Positions 45,970 to 54,362 of a DNA stretch of 57,912 nt are shown one piece after another (within the stretch, counting starts at the first letter, position 1; the number at the start of each line of letters is the position of its first letter). The DNA is taken from the NCBI GenBank assembly GCA_946402065.1, contig CAMIVR010000015.1, positions 1 through 57,912 of the forward strand. Direction: 5' to 3'. The notes beneath the pieces were generated by a model that saw nothing but the letters and a program-made list of their open reading frames with translations, had not been told where the DNA came from and did not search any database. Made by a program: the position numbers and the translations under genes. Source of the stretch: an uncultured Brevibacillus sp. (GTDB taxonomy: Bacteria > Bacillota > Bacilli > Brevibacillales > Brevibacillaceae).

Positions 45970-47157
45970 TTAAAAACCGATTGATTTGTCCCATACGACG
46001 ATTTGTTCTTTTCGTCTCGTCCGGTTCAACGTATCGAAAATCTGGCTTTGACTGCCGGAATAGACGCGCTCGACGATATAGGCCGGCTGCTTTTCCCGCA
46101 GGGATGCGAAAAATTGGCCACCGTCGATTGTGCCGTCCTTCGCTTTTTTATCGCCGACGACAAAGATGATCAGTGCATCCTGTCTGGTCACCCGGTTGAT
46201 TTCTTCGAGGACGCGTTCCATGTTGGCGGAGTAGTCGGCGAACCGCTGAATGAGCCCTTCCTTGATTTCCAGCCGATTCTCCTCGTGAATCTCGTAAATG
46301 ATTTTGCCGTAATAGGCCGTGTAATCGAGCGCATCGAAGTACGGCGGGGATGTAAAGACGACATCGACAGAGCCCGGCTCGACCAGTTGGCTAAGCTGGC
46401 GGGCATCGCCGAGAATGACCCTGCCGGTCGGCTGGCCGCAATTGGCGGCATAGTGTTTCTTTACTTTTTCCTCCAGCTTCTCGTAAAAGCTGATGTATTG
46501 CTTCGGTTCGATATTTTTGCCCACCGAGCTGGAAGTCCACCTGTAATGATTGCACCCTCTGGCCGTCAGCGCAATCGCTCCGTAATAGCAGCCTTTGACA
46601 TAGGCAGACATTTGCTCGCGAAACAGGCTGACAGACATAACCTCATTCGCGCTCTGCTCGTGAAAGTGCCTAGCCGGCCCCTCCGGCATAGCGGGCACGC
46701 AGTTTTTCTCAAGTGACCATTTGGCGGCTTGAAGCAGTGTCGTCACTTCAGCGATGTAATCTTCCCGGCTTTTCTGTTCCAGCTTAGCTTGCGACAGACT
46801 GTAGGCAATCGGGTTGTTGTCCACACCGATGACATCCATCCCCAGCTTTTGTCCTTCGTGAAGGATGGTGCCCGAGCCGCAAAACGGATCCAGCAGCGTC
46901 AGCGAAGACGGCAGCTGCGACAGGACTTGCCGTGCGTCCAGTGCGGATATTTTTCCCCGATACGGATAGAGACCGTGAATCGACTTGGGATTGTTGACGC
47001 TTTTCAGCGCTTCAAAGACAAGCTTCGTTCGCCCGGAAGCGCTTGTGCGGTACTTGACATACGCTTCATTTGCCCGGCTAAAATCCAACGCTTTCTGCCT
47101 GCTCGCTCCGAGAACATCGTTTGGTACGAGCGATTCAACCACATGGATCTCTCTCAT
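45970..47157 (-). CDS. Orphan DNA methyltransferase 2 (TSPPY type)
   Basis: 395 residues. SAM motif LLDPFCGSGTILHEGQKLG (about residues 92-110) and catalytic VFTSPPYFDALDYTAYYG; C-terminal KEQIVVWDKS. An N6-adenine or N4-cytosine DNA methyltransferase. Start taken at ATG 47157 with AAGGA. Its sequence differs from methyltransferase 1, so they likely have distinct targets. No endonuclease gene adjoins it. The gene is transcribed toward the propeller gene. Confidence 0.85.
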   Translation of the reverse strand: MREIHVVESLVPNDVLGASRQKALDFSRANEAYVKYRTSASGRTKLVFEALKSVNNPKSIHGLYPYRGKISALDARQVLSQLPSSLTLLDPFCGSGTILHEGQKLGMDVIGVDNNPIAYSLSQAKLEQKSREDYIAEVTTLLQAAKWSLEKNCVPAMPEGPARHFHEQSANEVMSVSLFREQMSAYVKGCYYGAIALTARGCNHYRWTSSSVGKNIEPKQYISFYEKLEEKVKKHYAANCGQPTGRVILGDARQLSQLVEPGSVDVVFTSPPYFDALDYTAYYGKIIYEIHEENRLEIKEGLIQRFADYSANMERVLEEINRVTRQDALIIFVVGDKKAKDGTIDGGQFFASLREKQPAYIVERVYSGSQSQIFDTLNRTRRKEQIVVWDKSIGF

Positions 47158-47288
47158 GGTACATCGCGTCCTTTCCTCATTCCCAGCCACGGATATCGTT
47201 CATTATTGATAAAACCACCACTCGAAAAAAGGCTTATTCCCTCATTATTTCCTTTCAAACAACGAGCAACACGCCTCTCTCCCTATAT

Positions 47289-47789
47289 ATGTCCAAGCCG
47301 GTTGTTTTATTTCGCCCAGATTTCCTGTGCGAGCTTTCCGCCAGTCTGGTCAGCCAGGTCGAGCGCAACCTGGCCAGCCCGTCGATCGCTTCTCTGGTGA
47401 AAATGGCGGAGATTCTCGGCTGTCCGGTGGGAACGTTTTTTGAAGAAAACAAGACCGAACAGCTTGTCGTGCGCAAATCTGAGCGGCGAAAGCTCATCCT
47501 GCCGCACCACAAGCAAGCCTATGAACTGGCTACACCCTCAGAGCTGGATGGGAGTGTGCGCGTATTGGTCGTCACGCTGGAGCCGGGCGAATACTCCTCC
47601 ATGAAAAAGACAACCCATCAGGACAAGGAAATCTGCTTTGTCCTCCACGGTGAGGTGGAGATTGAAATCGATTTGACCGTCCACCGATTACAGGACGGCG
47701 ACACGCTCGTGTTCGATTCGAGCGATCCCCACCGCTTTTACAACCCGACCAATTGCCAGAGCCAATTCATGCTGATAGTGTATACATAA
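47289..47789 (+). pseudogene. N-terminally truncated XRE-cupin regulator
   Basis: The frame encodes SASLVSQVERNLASPSIASL (second half of an XRE helix-turn-helix), then VKMAEILGCPVGTFFEE and a cupin domain (LEPGEYSSMKKTTHQDKEICFVL read in parts; RLQDGDTLVFDSSDPHRFYN). Normal members start about 25 residues earlier with the first HTH helices; here that part is absent and there is no ribosome site at the available ATG. Intact relatives regulate amino acid, polyamine or metal genes. Probably non-functional. Confidence 0.65.
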
Positions 47790-47792
47790 AAT

Positions 47793-47822
47793 CTCCCCCT
47801 TTCCACATCGCGAAAGGGGGAG
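47793..47822. terminator. Bidirectional terminator
   Basis: CTCCCCCTTTC/GAAAGGGGGAG perfect 11-bp stem between the cupin remnant (+) and ugpQ (-), with TTTG on one side and ATTTTA on the other. Confidence 0.8.
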
Positions 47823-47834
47823 TTTGCTGTTCAT

Positions 47835-48560
47835 TTATACGTTTGCGAGCGTGAACATCCGCTCCGGATGATTCGTGCAAATGATAACCGCTTCATCCAG
47901 TTCCATTACAGCCTGCATTGCTGCCGGCTCGTCAATCGTCCACGCGACCACCGTCATCCCTGCTGCGACCATCGCTTTGACAAGCTCCGGGGTGAGATAC
48001 GGATAGCACATGCTCAGCACGTTTGCACCGGTCGCCGCCAATTGCTCCGGCAACAGCGTCGGTCTGCCGAGAATAATCAGTCCGGTCGCAAGCGATGGCT
48101 CCGCCTGCTTGACAGCTTTGATCACTTCATGGTCAAACGACGTCAGCATGACCTCGTCCTGCATCTCATGGTGCTTCACGAGCTCAATCACTTTTTGTCC
48201 CAAACCCGGATACATCGTGCCTGCCGTTTTTAGTTCGATGTTCAACTTGCATTTGCCGCGCACCACAGCCAGCACAGCGTCGAGCGTCGGGATCGTCTCT
48301 TCGGCGAACCGTTGATCAAACCAACTTCCGGCATCCAACTGCTGCAGTTCAGCATACGTATGGTCAGCTACCAAGCCGCTGCCACTGGTTGTACGCTCCA
48401 GCGTAAAGTCATGAATCACCACAGGCACACCGTCTTTAGACAGCTGCACATCGATTTCGATCGCAGAGATGAGCGGATCGTCCGCCGCCATTTTGATCGC
48501 CGAAAGCGTATTTTCCGGCGCCAGACCGGACCAGCCGCGATGGGCCATACAACGGTTCAT
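47835..48560 (-). CDS. ugpQ: Cytoplasmic glycerophosphodiester phosphodiesterase
   Basis: 241 residues. Hydrolyses glycerophosphodiesters to sn-glycerol 3-phosphate and an alcohol. Motifs: AHRGWSGLAPENTLSAI (HRG, PENT), AIEIDVQLSKDG, PVVIHDFTLERTT, NIELKT. No signal peptide, so it acts on imported substrate. AAGGAGGG before the ATG. Last gene of the ugpCAEB-ugpQ operon; released ethanolamine from glycerophosphoethanolamine could in principle feed the eut pathway (inference). Confidence 0.94.
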   Translation of the reverse strand: MNRCMAHRGWSGLAPENTLSAIKMAADDPLISAIEIDVQLSKDGVPVVIHDFTLERTTSGSGLVADHTYAELQQLDAGSWFDQRFAEETIPTLDAVLAVVRGKCKLNIELKTAGTMYPGLGQKVIELVKHHEMQDEVMLTSFDHEVIKAVKQAEPSLATGLIILGRPTLLPEQLAATGANVLSMCYPYLTPELVKAMVAAGMTVVAWTIDEPAAMQAVMELDEAVIICTNHPERMFTLANV

Positions 48561-48586
48561 GCAATACCCTCCTTACGCATTCGCGC

Positions 48587-49921
48587 TTATTTTTTCAGCA
48601 TTTTGTTGCCTTTTTCCACTGCTTTTTGCAAAGCGTCATCTACGCTTGTCTGGCCGAGAATGGCGCGCTGCAGCTCATTCTGGATGATTTCCTGCAGCTC
48701 TCTGTAGCCAGGAGCCATCGGTCGTGGGTTGCCGTATTGCAATTGGTCGACAGCGACTTTAAAGTTCGGGTTCTGCTCGTAAAATTTGTTCATTTCAGGC
48801 GACGAAACAGCCTCTGTCGTCACCGGCATGTAACCCGAAGCAAGCGACCAGTCGATGGATTGCGGCGTATCGGTCATCCATTTGATAAACTCCCAGGCTG
48901 CTTTTTTCTTCTCGTCAGGCGATTTGGCTAAAATGACGAGGTTCGCGCCGCCTGTCGGTACGCCATAGCTCTTTCCGGCCGGCAGGAACGCTGTGCCGAC
49001 GTCGAACTTGGCATTTTCCTGCATCGACTTCAGACTGCCCGTGGTGGTAAAAATCATTCCGACTTGCTGGTTGAGGAAGTCTTGTTCGGCCACGTCCCAG
49101 GAATCGTATTTGGCTCCTGGAGGGTTTTTCATGATCCCGTCCTTGATCATGCCCGCCCACAATTGTAGCGGTGCCTTGCCTTCGTCCGAATTGATCAGCA
49201 GGCTTTTGCCGTCTTCGGAGAGCATTTTGCCGCCGCTCTCCATCACGAGCGCTTCGTAGAACCAGATGTCGATGGGCGTGGAAAAGCCGTACTTGGTCGT
49301 TTTGCCGCCTTCTTTTTTCGTCAGCGCCTTGGAGAAGCTGACCAGCTCATCCCACGTCTTCGGTCCTGCCGGATCGAGGTTGGCCGCTTTAAGCATGTCG
49401 CGGTTGACGTACAAAAGCGGCGTCGAGCGGTTGAACGGAATCGCGTACAGCTTATCCTTCCAGTAGGAGTTGCCCAACAGGCCGGGGATGTAGCGTTTCT
49501 CGATGCCTTGCGTATATGGTCCCAGGTCTTCCAGGACGTGCGCATCGGCAAACGCGCCGACAGAGCCGATCTCGACCATCGTCACGTCCGGTTGGTTGCC
49601 TGCGGCGACGGCAGCAAGCACTTTGGCGTGGTTGTCGTAGTAGCTGCCCTGATACGATGGCTTGACGACGACGTCTTTTTGCGCGGAATTGAACTGCTTG
49701 ACCATCTGCTCGATTTTCTCGCCGTTTTTGCCGCCGACGGAATACCAGAAGTTGATTTGCACCGGCTCGGCTTGTGCAGTAGCCTGCGAGCCCGACGTTT
49801 GTGCTGGAGCGGGCGTGCTGCCGCCTGCATTCGCTTCCTTTTGTGCCGTATTGCCGCAACCGGCAAACAGACTGGACGCACTTACGAGTAATACGAGAAA
49901 CATCCCTTTCCACTTTTTCAT
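48587..49921 (-). CDS. ugpB: Glycerol-3-phosphate/glycerophosphodiester ABC transporter, binding lipoprotein
   Basis: 444 residues. Lipobox SLFAGCGN with Cys at about residue 22, then a Thr/Ala/Gln linker and a family-1 solute-binding fold (NFWYSVGGKNGEKIEQMVKQFN read in parts; VGSVGAFADAHVLEDL; PTGGANLVILAKSPDEKKKAAWEF in parts). Anchored outside the membrane. Context with UgpQ and a GlpP leader supports G3P or glycerophosphodiester as ligand rather than a sugar. Confidence 0.9.
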   Translation of the reverse strand: MKKWKGMFLVLLVSASSLFAGCGNTAQKEANAGGSTPAPAQTSGSQATAQAEPVQINFWYSVGGKNGEKIEQMVKQFNSAQKDVVVKPSYQGSYYDNHAKVLAAVAAGNQPDVTMVEIGSVGAFADAHVLEDLGPYTQGIEKRYIPGLLGNSYWKDKLYAIPFNRSTPLLYVNRDMLKAANLDPAGPKTWDELVSFSKALTKKEGGKTTKYGFSTPIDIWFYEALVMESGGKMLSEDGKSLLINSDEGKAPLQLWAGMIKDGIMKNPPGAKYDSWDVAEQDFLNQQVGMIFTTTGSLKSMQENAKFDVGTAFLPAGKSYGVPTGGANLVILAKSPDEKKKAAWEFIKWMTDTPQSIDWSLASGYMPVTTEAVSSPEMNKFYEQNPNFKVAVDQLQYGNPRPMAPGYRELQEIIQNELQRAILGQTSVDDALQKAVEKGNKMLKK

Positions 49922-49956
49922 CGCTGGTCTCTCCCTTTTGGTTAATGTATTGCCAG

Positions 49957-50784
49957 TTATTTCGATTGATAAAGAAACGCCTTGATGATGTGCCGCTGGG
50001 CGATCAGGAAGATGGCCAAAATCGGCAGGACGAGCATCATGTTGCCGGCCATGATGACGTTCCAGGCGGACCCGCCCTCTGTCGCCTTCAGCCTGCCAAT
50101 GCCGATCGGCAGCGTGCGGACCAGGTCGTCATTGGTCATGATCAGTGGCCAGAAATAGTCGTTCCAATGGTAAATGAAGCTGAACAGGCCAAAGGTGATC
50201 AGGACCGGCTTTGCCATCGGCACAAGTACGCGCCAGATGATTTTCCACTCCGAAGCGTTGTCCAGCCGCGCCGCTTCAATCACTTCATCGGGAACCTGCA
50301 TGAACGACTGGCGCAGCAGGAAGATGCCAAAGGCGCTCGCCCCTGAAGGCAAAATCAGCGCCCAGAGCGTATTGACCAGATTCCAGCCGCTCAGCTGTAC
50401 GTAGATCGGCAAGAAAATCACCTGCGGCGGAATCATCAGTGCGACCAGCGTCAAACCGAACAGCAGATTGCGGCCGCGGAACTGGTAGCGGGCAAATGCG
50501 TAAGCTGCCGGTACGCCTGTCAGCAACTGCAACAGCAGGATGCCGACAGCCACGATGATGCTGTTGAGCAAATAGGTCAAAAACGGCCCGGAGCTCCACG
50601 CCTGGGCAAAGTTGGCGAACTGCCACGACTCCGGCAGGATGCCCGGCGGAAACTGGTACACCTCCGGCTGCGTTTTGAAGGCAGTCAAAAACATCCAGAG
50701 AAACGGGAAGACAAACACAAACGTAATCGCTACGAGCAAAATCACTTCAAGCGTCTTCCCTGTATAGGCACGCAGTCGGCCCAT
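49957..50784 (-). CDS. ugpE: ABC transporter permease UgpE
   Basis: 275 residues from ATG at 50784 (GGGAGTGG upstream). Six membrane segments; the ATPase-coupling EAA loop reads EAARLDNASEWKIIWRVLVP. Partner of UgpA in the transporter. A longer start overlapping ugpA is possible but has no ribosome site. Confidence 0.93.
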   Translation of the reverse strand: MGRLRAYTGKTLEVILLVAITFVFVFPFLWMFLTAFKTQPEVYQFPPGILPESWQFANFAQAWSSGPFLTYLLNSIIVAVGILLLQLLTGVPAAYAFARYQFRGRNLLFGLTLVALMIPPQVIFLPIYVQLSGWNLVNTLWALILPSGASAFGIFLLRQSFMQVPDEVIEAARLDNASEWKIIWRVLVPMAKPVLITFGLFSFIYHWNDYFWPLIMTNDDLVRTLPIGIGRLKATEGGSAWNVIMAGNMMLVLPILAIFLIAQRHIIKAFLYQSK

Positions 50785-50819
50785 CTGTATCCACTCCCTT
50801 CTCGTGCTGATAAGAACCA

Positions 50820-51764
50820 TCAGCGATAGTGAACCCGCTTGGACATGAGCAAAAAGTGCAAAATCGTCAGGATACCGACAAACAGCAGCAGGACGACGGA
50901 TGCGGCCGAAGCAATGCCCCCGTTGTAATAGTCCATGCCCTGCTCGTACGTGTAAAAGGCGAGCACGTTTGTACTGTTGACCGGACCGCCCTGAGTCATG
51001 ATGTAGATCGTGTCAAATGCCTGGAAGGATGAGATCGTATTGATGACGAGCAGGAAAAACAGCGTCGGCGACAGCAGCGGAATCGTGATTTTCATCAGCG
51101 TCTTCCATTTCGGCGAGCGGTCGAGGGCCGCTGCCTCGTACAAATCCTTCGGAATGCTCTGCAGCCCGGCGATAAACACGAGCGTGTTGTAGCCGACGCC
51201 TTTCCAGACGCTGACCAGGACCAGCGAGAGCAAGGCGCTCTTCGTGTCGTTCAGCCAGGTGTACGGCGGCAAGCCGACCGCTTCCAGAACGGCGTTCAAC
51301 AGCCCGTACTGCGTATCCATCATCCATACCCAGAGCATGGACACCGAGACGAGCGAGATGATGTGCGGACTGAAAATGCTCGCTTGCACGGCGCCGTAGA
51401 TTTTCGCTTTCCGGTTCAGCCACAGGGCGAGGAAAAACGCCAGGCCGATGCCGAGCACGACGGTGAGTATCGTGTAAATGATCGTATTGCCCAACACCTG
51501 ATGAAAGTCAGGATCGGCCAGCAGCTCGGCAAAGTTGGCCAGGCCGACCCACTCGATCTGATCGAGATTGAGCAGCGACCAATCGTGAAAGCTCAAATAG
51601 ATGACGGACACGATCGGGTAAAAGAAGAAGAGGACAAAAAAGACGAGCGCTGGCGCGATATATACGTACGGGCGGAGCTTCTCCCACACTGCCGGGCGCG
51701 CAGGCGATGCGGCTGATTGCTGTACCCCGGTTCCCCCGTGGGCAGTTTTTGCGGCTGTTTGCAT
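50820..51764 (-). CDS. ugpA: ABC transporter permease UgpA
   Basis: 314 residues, six membrane segments after a ~28-residue polar N terminus. EAA loop YEAAALDRSPKWKTLMKITIP. ATG at 51762-51764 overlaps the stop codon of a 13-codon minigene (TAATG) and uses GGAGGACTGAGG as ribosome site, produced by a tandem duplication of the ugpC end. Confidence 0.94.
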   Translation of the reverse strand: MQTAAKTAHGGTGVQQSAASPARPAVWEKLRPYVYIAPALVFFVLFFFYPIVSVIYLSFHDWSLLNLDQIEWVGLANFAELLADPDFHQVLGNTIIYTILTVVLGIGLAFFLALWLNRKAKIYGAVQASIFSPHIISLVSVSMLWVWMMDTQYGLLNAVLEAVGLPPYTWLNDTKSALLSLVLVSVWKGVGYNTLVFIAGLQSIPKDLYEAAALDRSPKWKTLMKITIPLLSPTLFFLLVINTISSFQAFDTIYIMTQGGPVNSTNVLAFYTYEQGMDYYNGGIASAASVVLLLFVGILTILHFLLMSKRVHYR

Positions 51765-51837
51765 TACCTCAGTCCTCCTACGAGCGCCTTTGCCACTCTC
51801 CGCATTATCTCAATCCTCCCACGAGCGCTTTGGCCGC
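51763..51837 (-). repeat. Tandem duplication of ugpC 3' end creating a 13-codon minigene
   Basis: Two 35-bp copies, 40 bp apart (51803-51837 and 51763-51797), each containing AARGCGCTCGTRGGAGG and ending at TAATG. The second copy forms an open frame ATG...TAA at 51764-51805 encoding [13 protein letters not shown], which repeats the C terminus of UgpC. ugpC stop, minigene start, minigene stop and ugpA start are all TAATG overlaps. Confidence 0.85.
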
Positions 51838-52872
51838 GGGATTTTGTTCCGCTGTCACTCTTGCGCCACTCCGTGTATCGAAGAAGTACAAATCCTTGGC
51901 AAAAATCGTCGCCGTGACCTCTGTCCCCTGATCGAGCAATTGTTCAGCGGTTTCCTTGACGACGATCCGCCCCTTGGCTGTTTCCACGTAGTACAGCACA
52001 TCCGAACCGAGGATTTCCCGCGAGGCGATGCGCCCGGGCAAATGCAGACCGCCGTTGTCCGGGAATGATTGCAGCACGTTTTTGTCCGTCCACAGATTCG
52101 CTTTTTCCGGACGAAACCCGGTTGCAAGCTGGTCATTCTCGCCGTGCAGAATATTCATCGCCGGCGAGCCGATGAACTGGGCGACAAACAGGTTGTTTGG
52201 CTCCTGGTACAGTGACAGCGGCGTATCCGCCTGCTGAATATCGCCTGCATTCATCACGACGATCTGATCGCCCATCGTCATCGCTTCCACTTGATCGTGC
52301 GTGACGTAGATGAACGTCGTCCCGAGCTGCTTGTGCAGCGCCGTCAGCTCTACGCGCATCTGGTGTCTGAGCTTCGCATCGAGATTGGAGAGCGGTTCGT
52401 CCATGAGGAAGACTTGCGGCTTCTTCACCATCGCCCGAGCCAATGCGACCCGCTGCCGCTGCCCGCCGGACAAATGGGACGGCTTGCGATTCAGATAGCT
52501 GCTCAAGCCGACCACCTCGGCGATTTCCTCCACCTGCTGCTTTGCCGCCTGCTTGGATACCCCGCGATTGCGCAAGCCAAAGGCGATGTTGTCAAAGACG
52601 CTCATCGTCGGGTAGAGGGCGTAGTTCTGAAACACCATAGCCAAATCCCGCTTGCCTGGCGGAACGTCGTTGACCAGCTTGTCGCCGATCCAGATCTCTC
52701 CGCTCGTGACTTGCTCCAGCCCGGCAATCATCCGCAGCGTTGTCGATTTGCCGCAGCCTGACGGACCGACCAGCACAGTAAAGGAACCATTGGGAATTGT
52801 TAAGTCGAGCCCTTTGACCACGGTTTGTTGGTCGTATGTTTTGACGACCTGCTTTAAGCTCACCTGTGCCAT
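51805..52872 (-). CDS. ugpC: ABC transporter ATP-binding protein UgpC
   Basis: 355 residues. Walker [10 protein letters not shown] (about residues 37-45), Q-loop, signature LSGGQRQR, Walker [17 protein letters not shown], His switch [10 protein letters not shown], and the C-terminal OB domain of MalK-type ATPases ([14 protein letters not shown]). First gene of the transporter operon, unusual in that ugpC precedes the permeases. Preceded by a GlpP-type leader. Confidence 0.94.
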   Translation of the reverse strand: MAQVSLKQVVKTYDQQTVVKGLDLTIPNGSFTVLVGPSGCGKSTTLRMIAGLEQVTSGEIWIGDKLVNDVPPGKRDLAMVFQNYALYPTMSVFDNIAFGLRNRGVSKQAAKQQVEEIAEVVGLSSYLNRKPSHLSGGQRQRVALARAMVKKPQVFLMDEPLSNLDAKLRHQMRVELTALHKQLGTTFIYVTHDQVEAMTMGDQIVVMNAGDIQQADTPLSLYQEPNNLFVAQFIGSPAMNILHGENDQLATGFRPEKANLWTDKNVLQSFPDNGGLHLPGRIASREILGSDVLYYVETAKGRIVVKETAEQLLDQGTEVTATIFAKDLYFFDTRSGARVTAEQNPAAKALVGGLR

Positions 52873-52983
52873 ATCAGCTCACATCCTTCCGATTGTTTTC
52901 ACCTGCAAGCAGCGTTGTTCGCCGACGAGACGGCCTCTCGTTTGCCTCGCCCTGTTTTGCGAAAACGCCTTTTCTCGAAAAAG

Positions 52984-53047
52984 AAAAACCTTTAATAGAA
53001 GAAACAAAAACTAGCAAGCGCAGTTTTTGCAAGTTCCACTAAAGGTT
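52984..53047 (-). terminator. GlpP-type leader terminator upstream of ugpC
   Basis: Minus strand AAACCTTTA pairs with TTAAAGGTTT, followed by TTC T-rich sequence; an inner AAAAACT/AGTTTTT stem lies inside. It would stop transcription 110 bp before ugpC unless prevented by a protein bound to the conserved block upstream. Confidence 0.75.
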
Positions 53048-53120
53048 TCTCCACGGCTCCAACCTAACAGCTATCTACTTGTTGCTTTTATCATACTTGC
53101 GGATTGTTAAGCTAAAATGA
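53048..53120 (-). promoter_or_regulatory. Promoter and conserved antiterminator block, ugp operon
   Basis: Minus strand CTTCATTTT-12-TTAACAATC with -10 TATGAT (53090-53095), then AAAGCAACAAGTAGATAGC and TTGGAGCCG before the terminator. The same block, base for base in most places, stands before glpP (57430-57503). In B. subtilis GlpP plus G3P binds such leaders and stabilises the transcript. Confidence 0.75.
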
Positions 53121-53656
53121 AGGGATTGCGGGGTTTCGGCAAAGAAATGATTGAAATGCCGTGAAGACCAAAGAAAGACCTTGTCCTGGGCTGTCGTGGT
53201 GGGAGAGAGAAAAGAGAAATGGGCTTACGTTCGTTGCGGCTTTTGCAAGGGAGCATATACTGTCCGGCTCCGCTCCAAAAACGGCACGTCGACCAAAATT
53301 CCGAAGAAGCTTATTCAAACGTAGAGTTGGTCTATAAAGCTGTGCCGTCTATCTGAACAACTAGGCTGCGAATCCCACAAACACTGCAGCTAGGGAATCG
53401 CCAAGAAGAGATAAGCGGAGCTTTTTGACAGCGCTACCCAGACTCCGCCCAAAAAACGGAACGTCTTTCGTGCCCCACCTACATCCTTGAGATACGTCCC
53501 TCGAGGCTTTTGGGGCGCGGTTCCGTTTTTTGGGCGGAGTCGGCCTTGAATTACTCCCTCGCAAGCTGTCACTTGCGGAGCGTTCTCTTCTTGGCGATTC
53601 CCCTCGCCTCCACCGAAGCTACGGTTACACGATGATTACAGCACCTATCGTGGGCT
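53121..53656. other. Intergenic region ugpC / acetyltransferase
   Basis: No gene recognised. It contains decayed sequence similar to that upstream of glpP (53121-53215 against 57500-57600) and a MITE-like inverted-repeat element (53391-53613), described separately. Confidence 0.6.
53391..53613. repeat. MITE-like element with nested inverted repeats
   Basis: Outer ends GGGAATCGCCAAGAAGAGA (53393 on) and CTCTTCTTGGCGATTCCCC (to ~53606) are inverted copies; inside, GACTCCGCCCAAAAAACGGAAC and its inverse GTTCCGTTTTTTGGGCGGAGTC form a 21-bp stem (given in parts: GACTCCGCCC, AAAAAACGGAAC). About 220 bp, no gene. Single ends occur at 16572-16625 and 57731-57765; a degraded inner copy lies near 53260-53300. 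Confidence 0.7.
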
Positions 53657-53702
53657 AAAAAAAGAGCGATCCACTCTCCTATAGTGAAGAGTAACCGCTC
53701 TC
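53657..53702 (-). terminator. Terminator after GNAT gene
   Basis: Minus strand GAGCG..ACTCT pairs with AGAGT..CGCTC and is followed by TTTTTTT, 24 bp after the stop codon. Confidence 0.85.
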
Positions 53703-53725
53703 TTAACCGATATGTCAGACGTGTG

Positions 53726-54229
53726 TTACACCATGTGTTCTCGGTTCACTGCGACTTCCGAGATAACGTCGGAAGCCATCGAAAGGGTGGGCAATTCGAG
53801 AATGTTGCGATGCTTGCCTGGTCCGTAGTAATCCAATTCCGTCCGGGCAAGCTTGAATCCGAATGAAGCCAATGCGCGAATGGACTGCGTGTTTGTTTCG
53901 TTTACGGTCACCAGCACGTTTCTGAGCGTGGGAAACTGTCTCAGCGCGTTCAAACGGGCCTCAATGAGCCGTTTGCCGATGCCCCTTCCCTGATACTCCT
54001 TGTGTACGTTGCTGAACAACAGCCAGCCAGTCGTCTGGTACATATCAATCCCGGCACAGCTAAAACCGATTAGTTGGTCATCGCACGTCGCTTTGTAAAT
54101 CAGTTGCGGAAACAGCTCAATGTACTTCTTCAGTTCGTGCAAATTCATCCGATCCGGAAACGTCAGATCTGCCAGCCGAATCATCTCTGCAAAATCATCT
54201 CTGCTAGCAATGGCAATCTGTACATCCAT
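53726..54229 (-). CDS. GNAT-family N-acetyltransferase
   Basis: 167 residues from ATG at 54229 (AAGGAGG upstream; an ATG eight codons earlier is less likely). Acetyl-CoA site VHKEYQGRGIGKRLIEARL (R/Q-x-x-G-x-G) and a C-terminal VNETNTQSIRALASFGFK. Substrate not predictable. Single gene between two terminators. Confidence 0.88.
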   Translation of the reverse strand: MDVQIAIASRDDFAEMIRLADLTFPDRMNLHELKKYIELFPQLIYKATCDDQLIGFSCAGIDMYQTTGWLLFSNVHKEYQGRGIGKRLIEARLNALRQFPTLRNVLVTVNETNTQSIRALASFGFKLARTELDYYGPGKHRNILELPTLSMASDVISEVAVNREHMV

Positions 54230-54320
54230 TGTCCCCACCTCCTTACCATTCATGCCTTATCACTCTATCAAACGGAGATGAAGATTGGATGGAGAGAATG
54301 TAGAGCCATTGTAAAACTTT

Positions 54321-54354
54321 GAAACCCCCTCCTTTTTCAGGAAAAGGAGAGGGC
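54321..54354 (-). terminator. Terminator after anti-sigma gene
   Basis: Minus strand CTCTCCTTTTC pairs with AAAAAGGAGGGGG and is followed by TTTC. Confidence 0.7.
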
Positions 54355-54362
54355 CGATAAAC

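Noticed and set aside
53361..53572. Small minus-strand frames in the MITE-like element
   Set aside because: They arise from the inverted repeats and have no ribosome sites.
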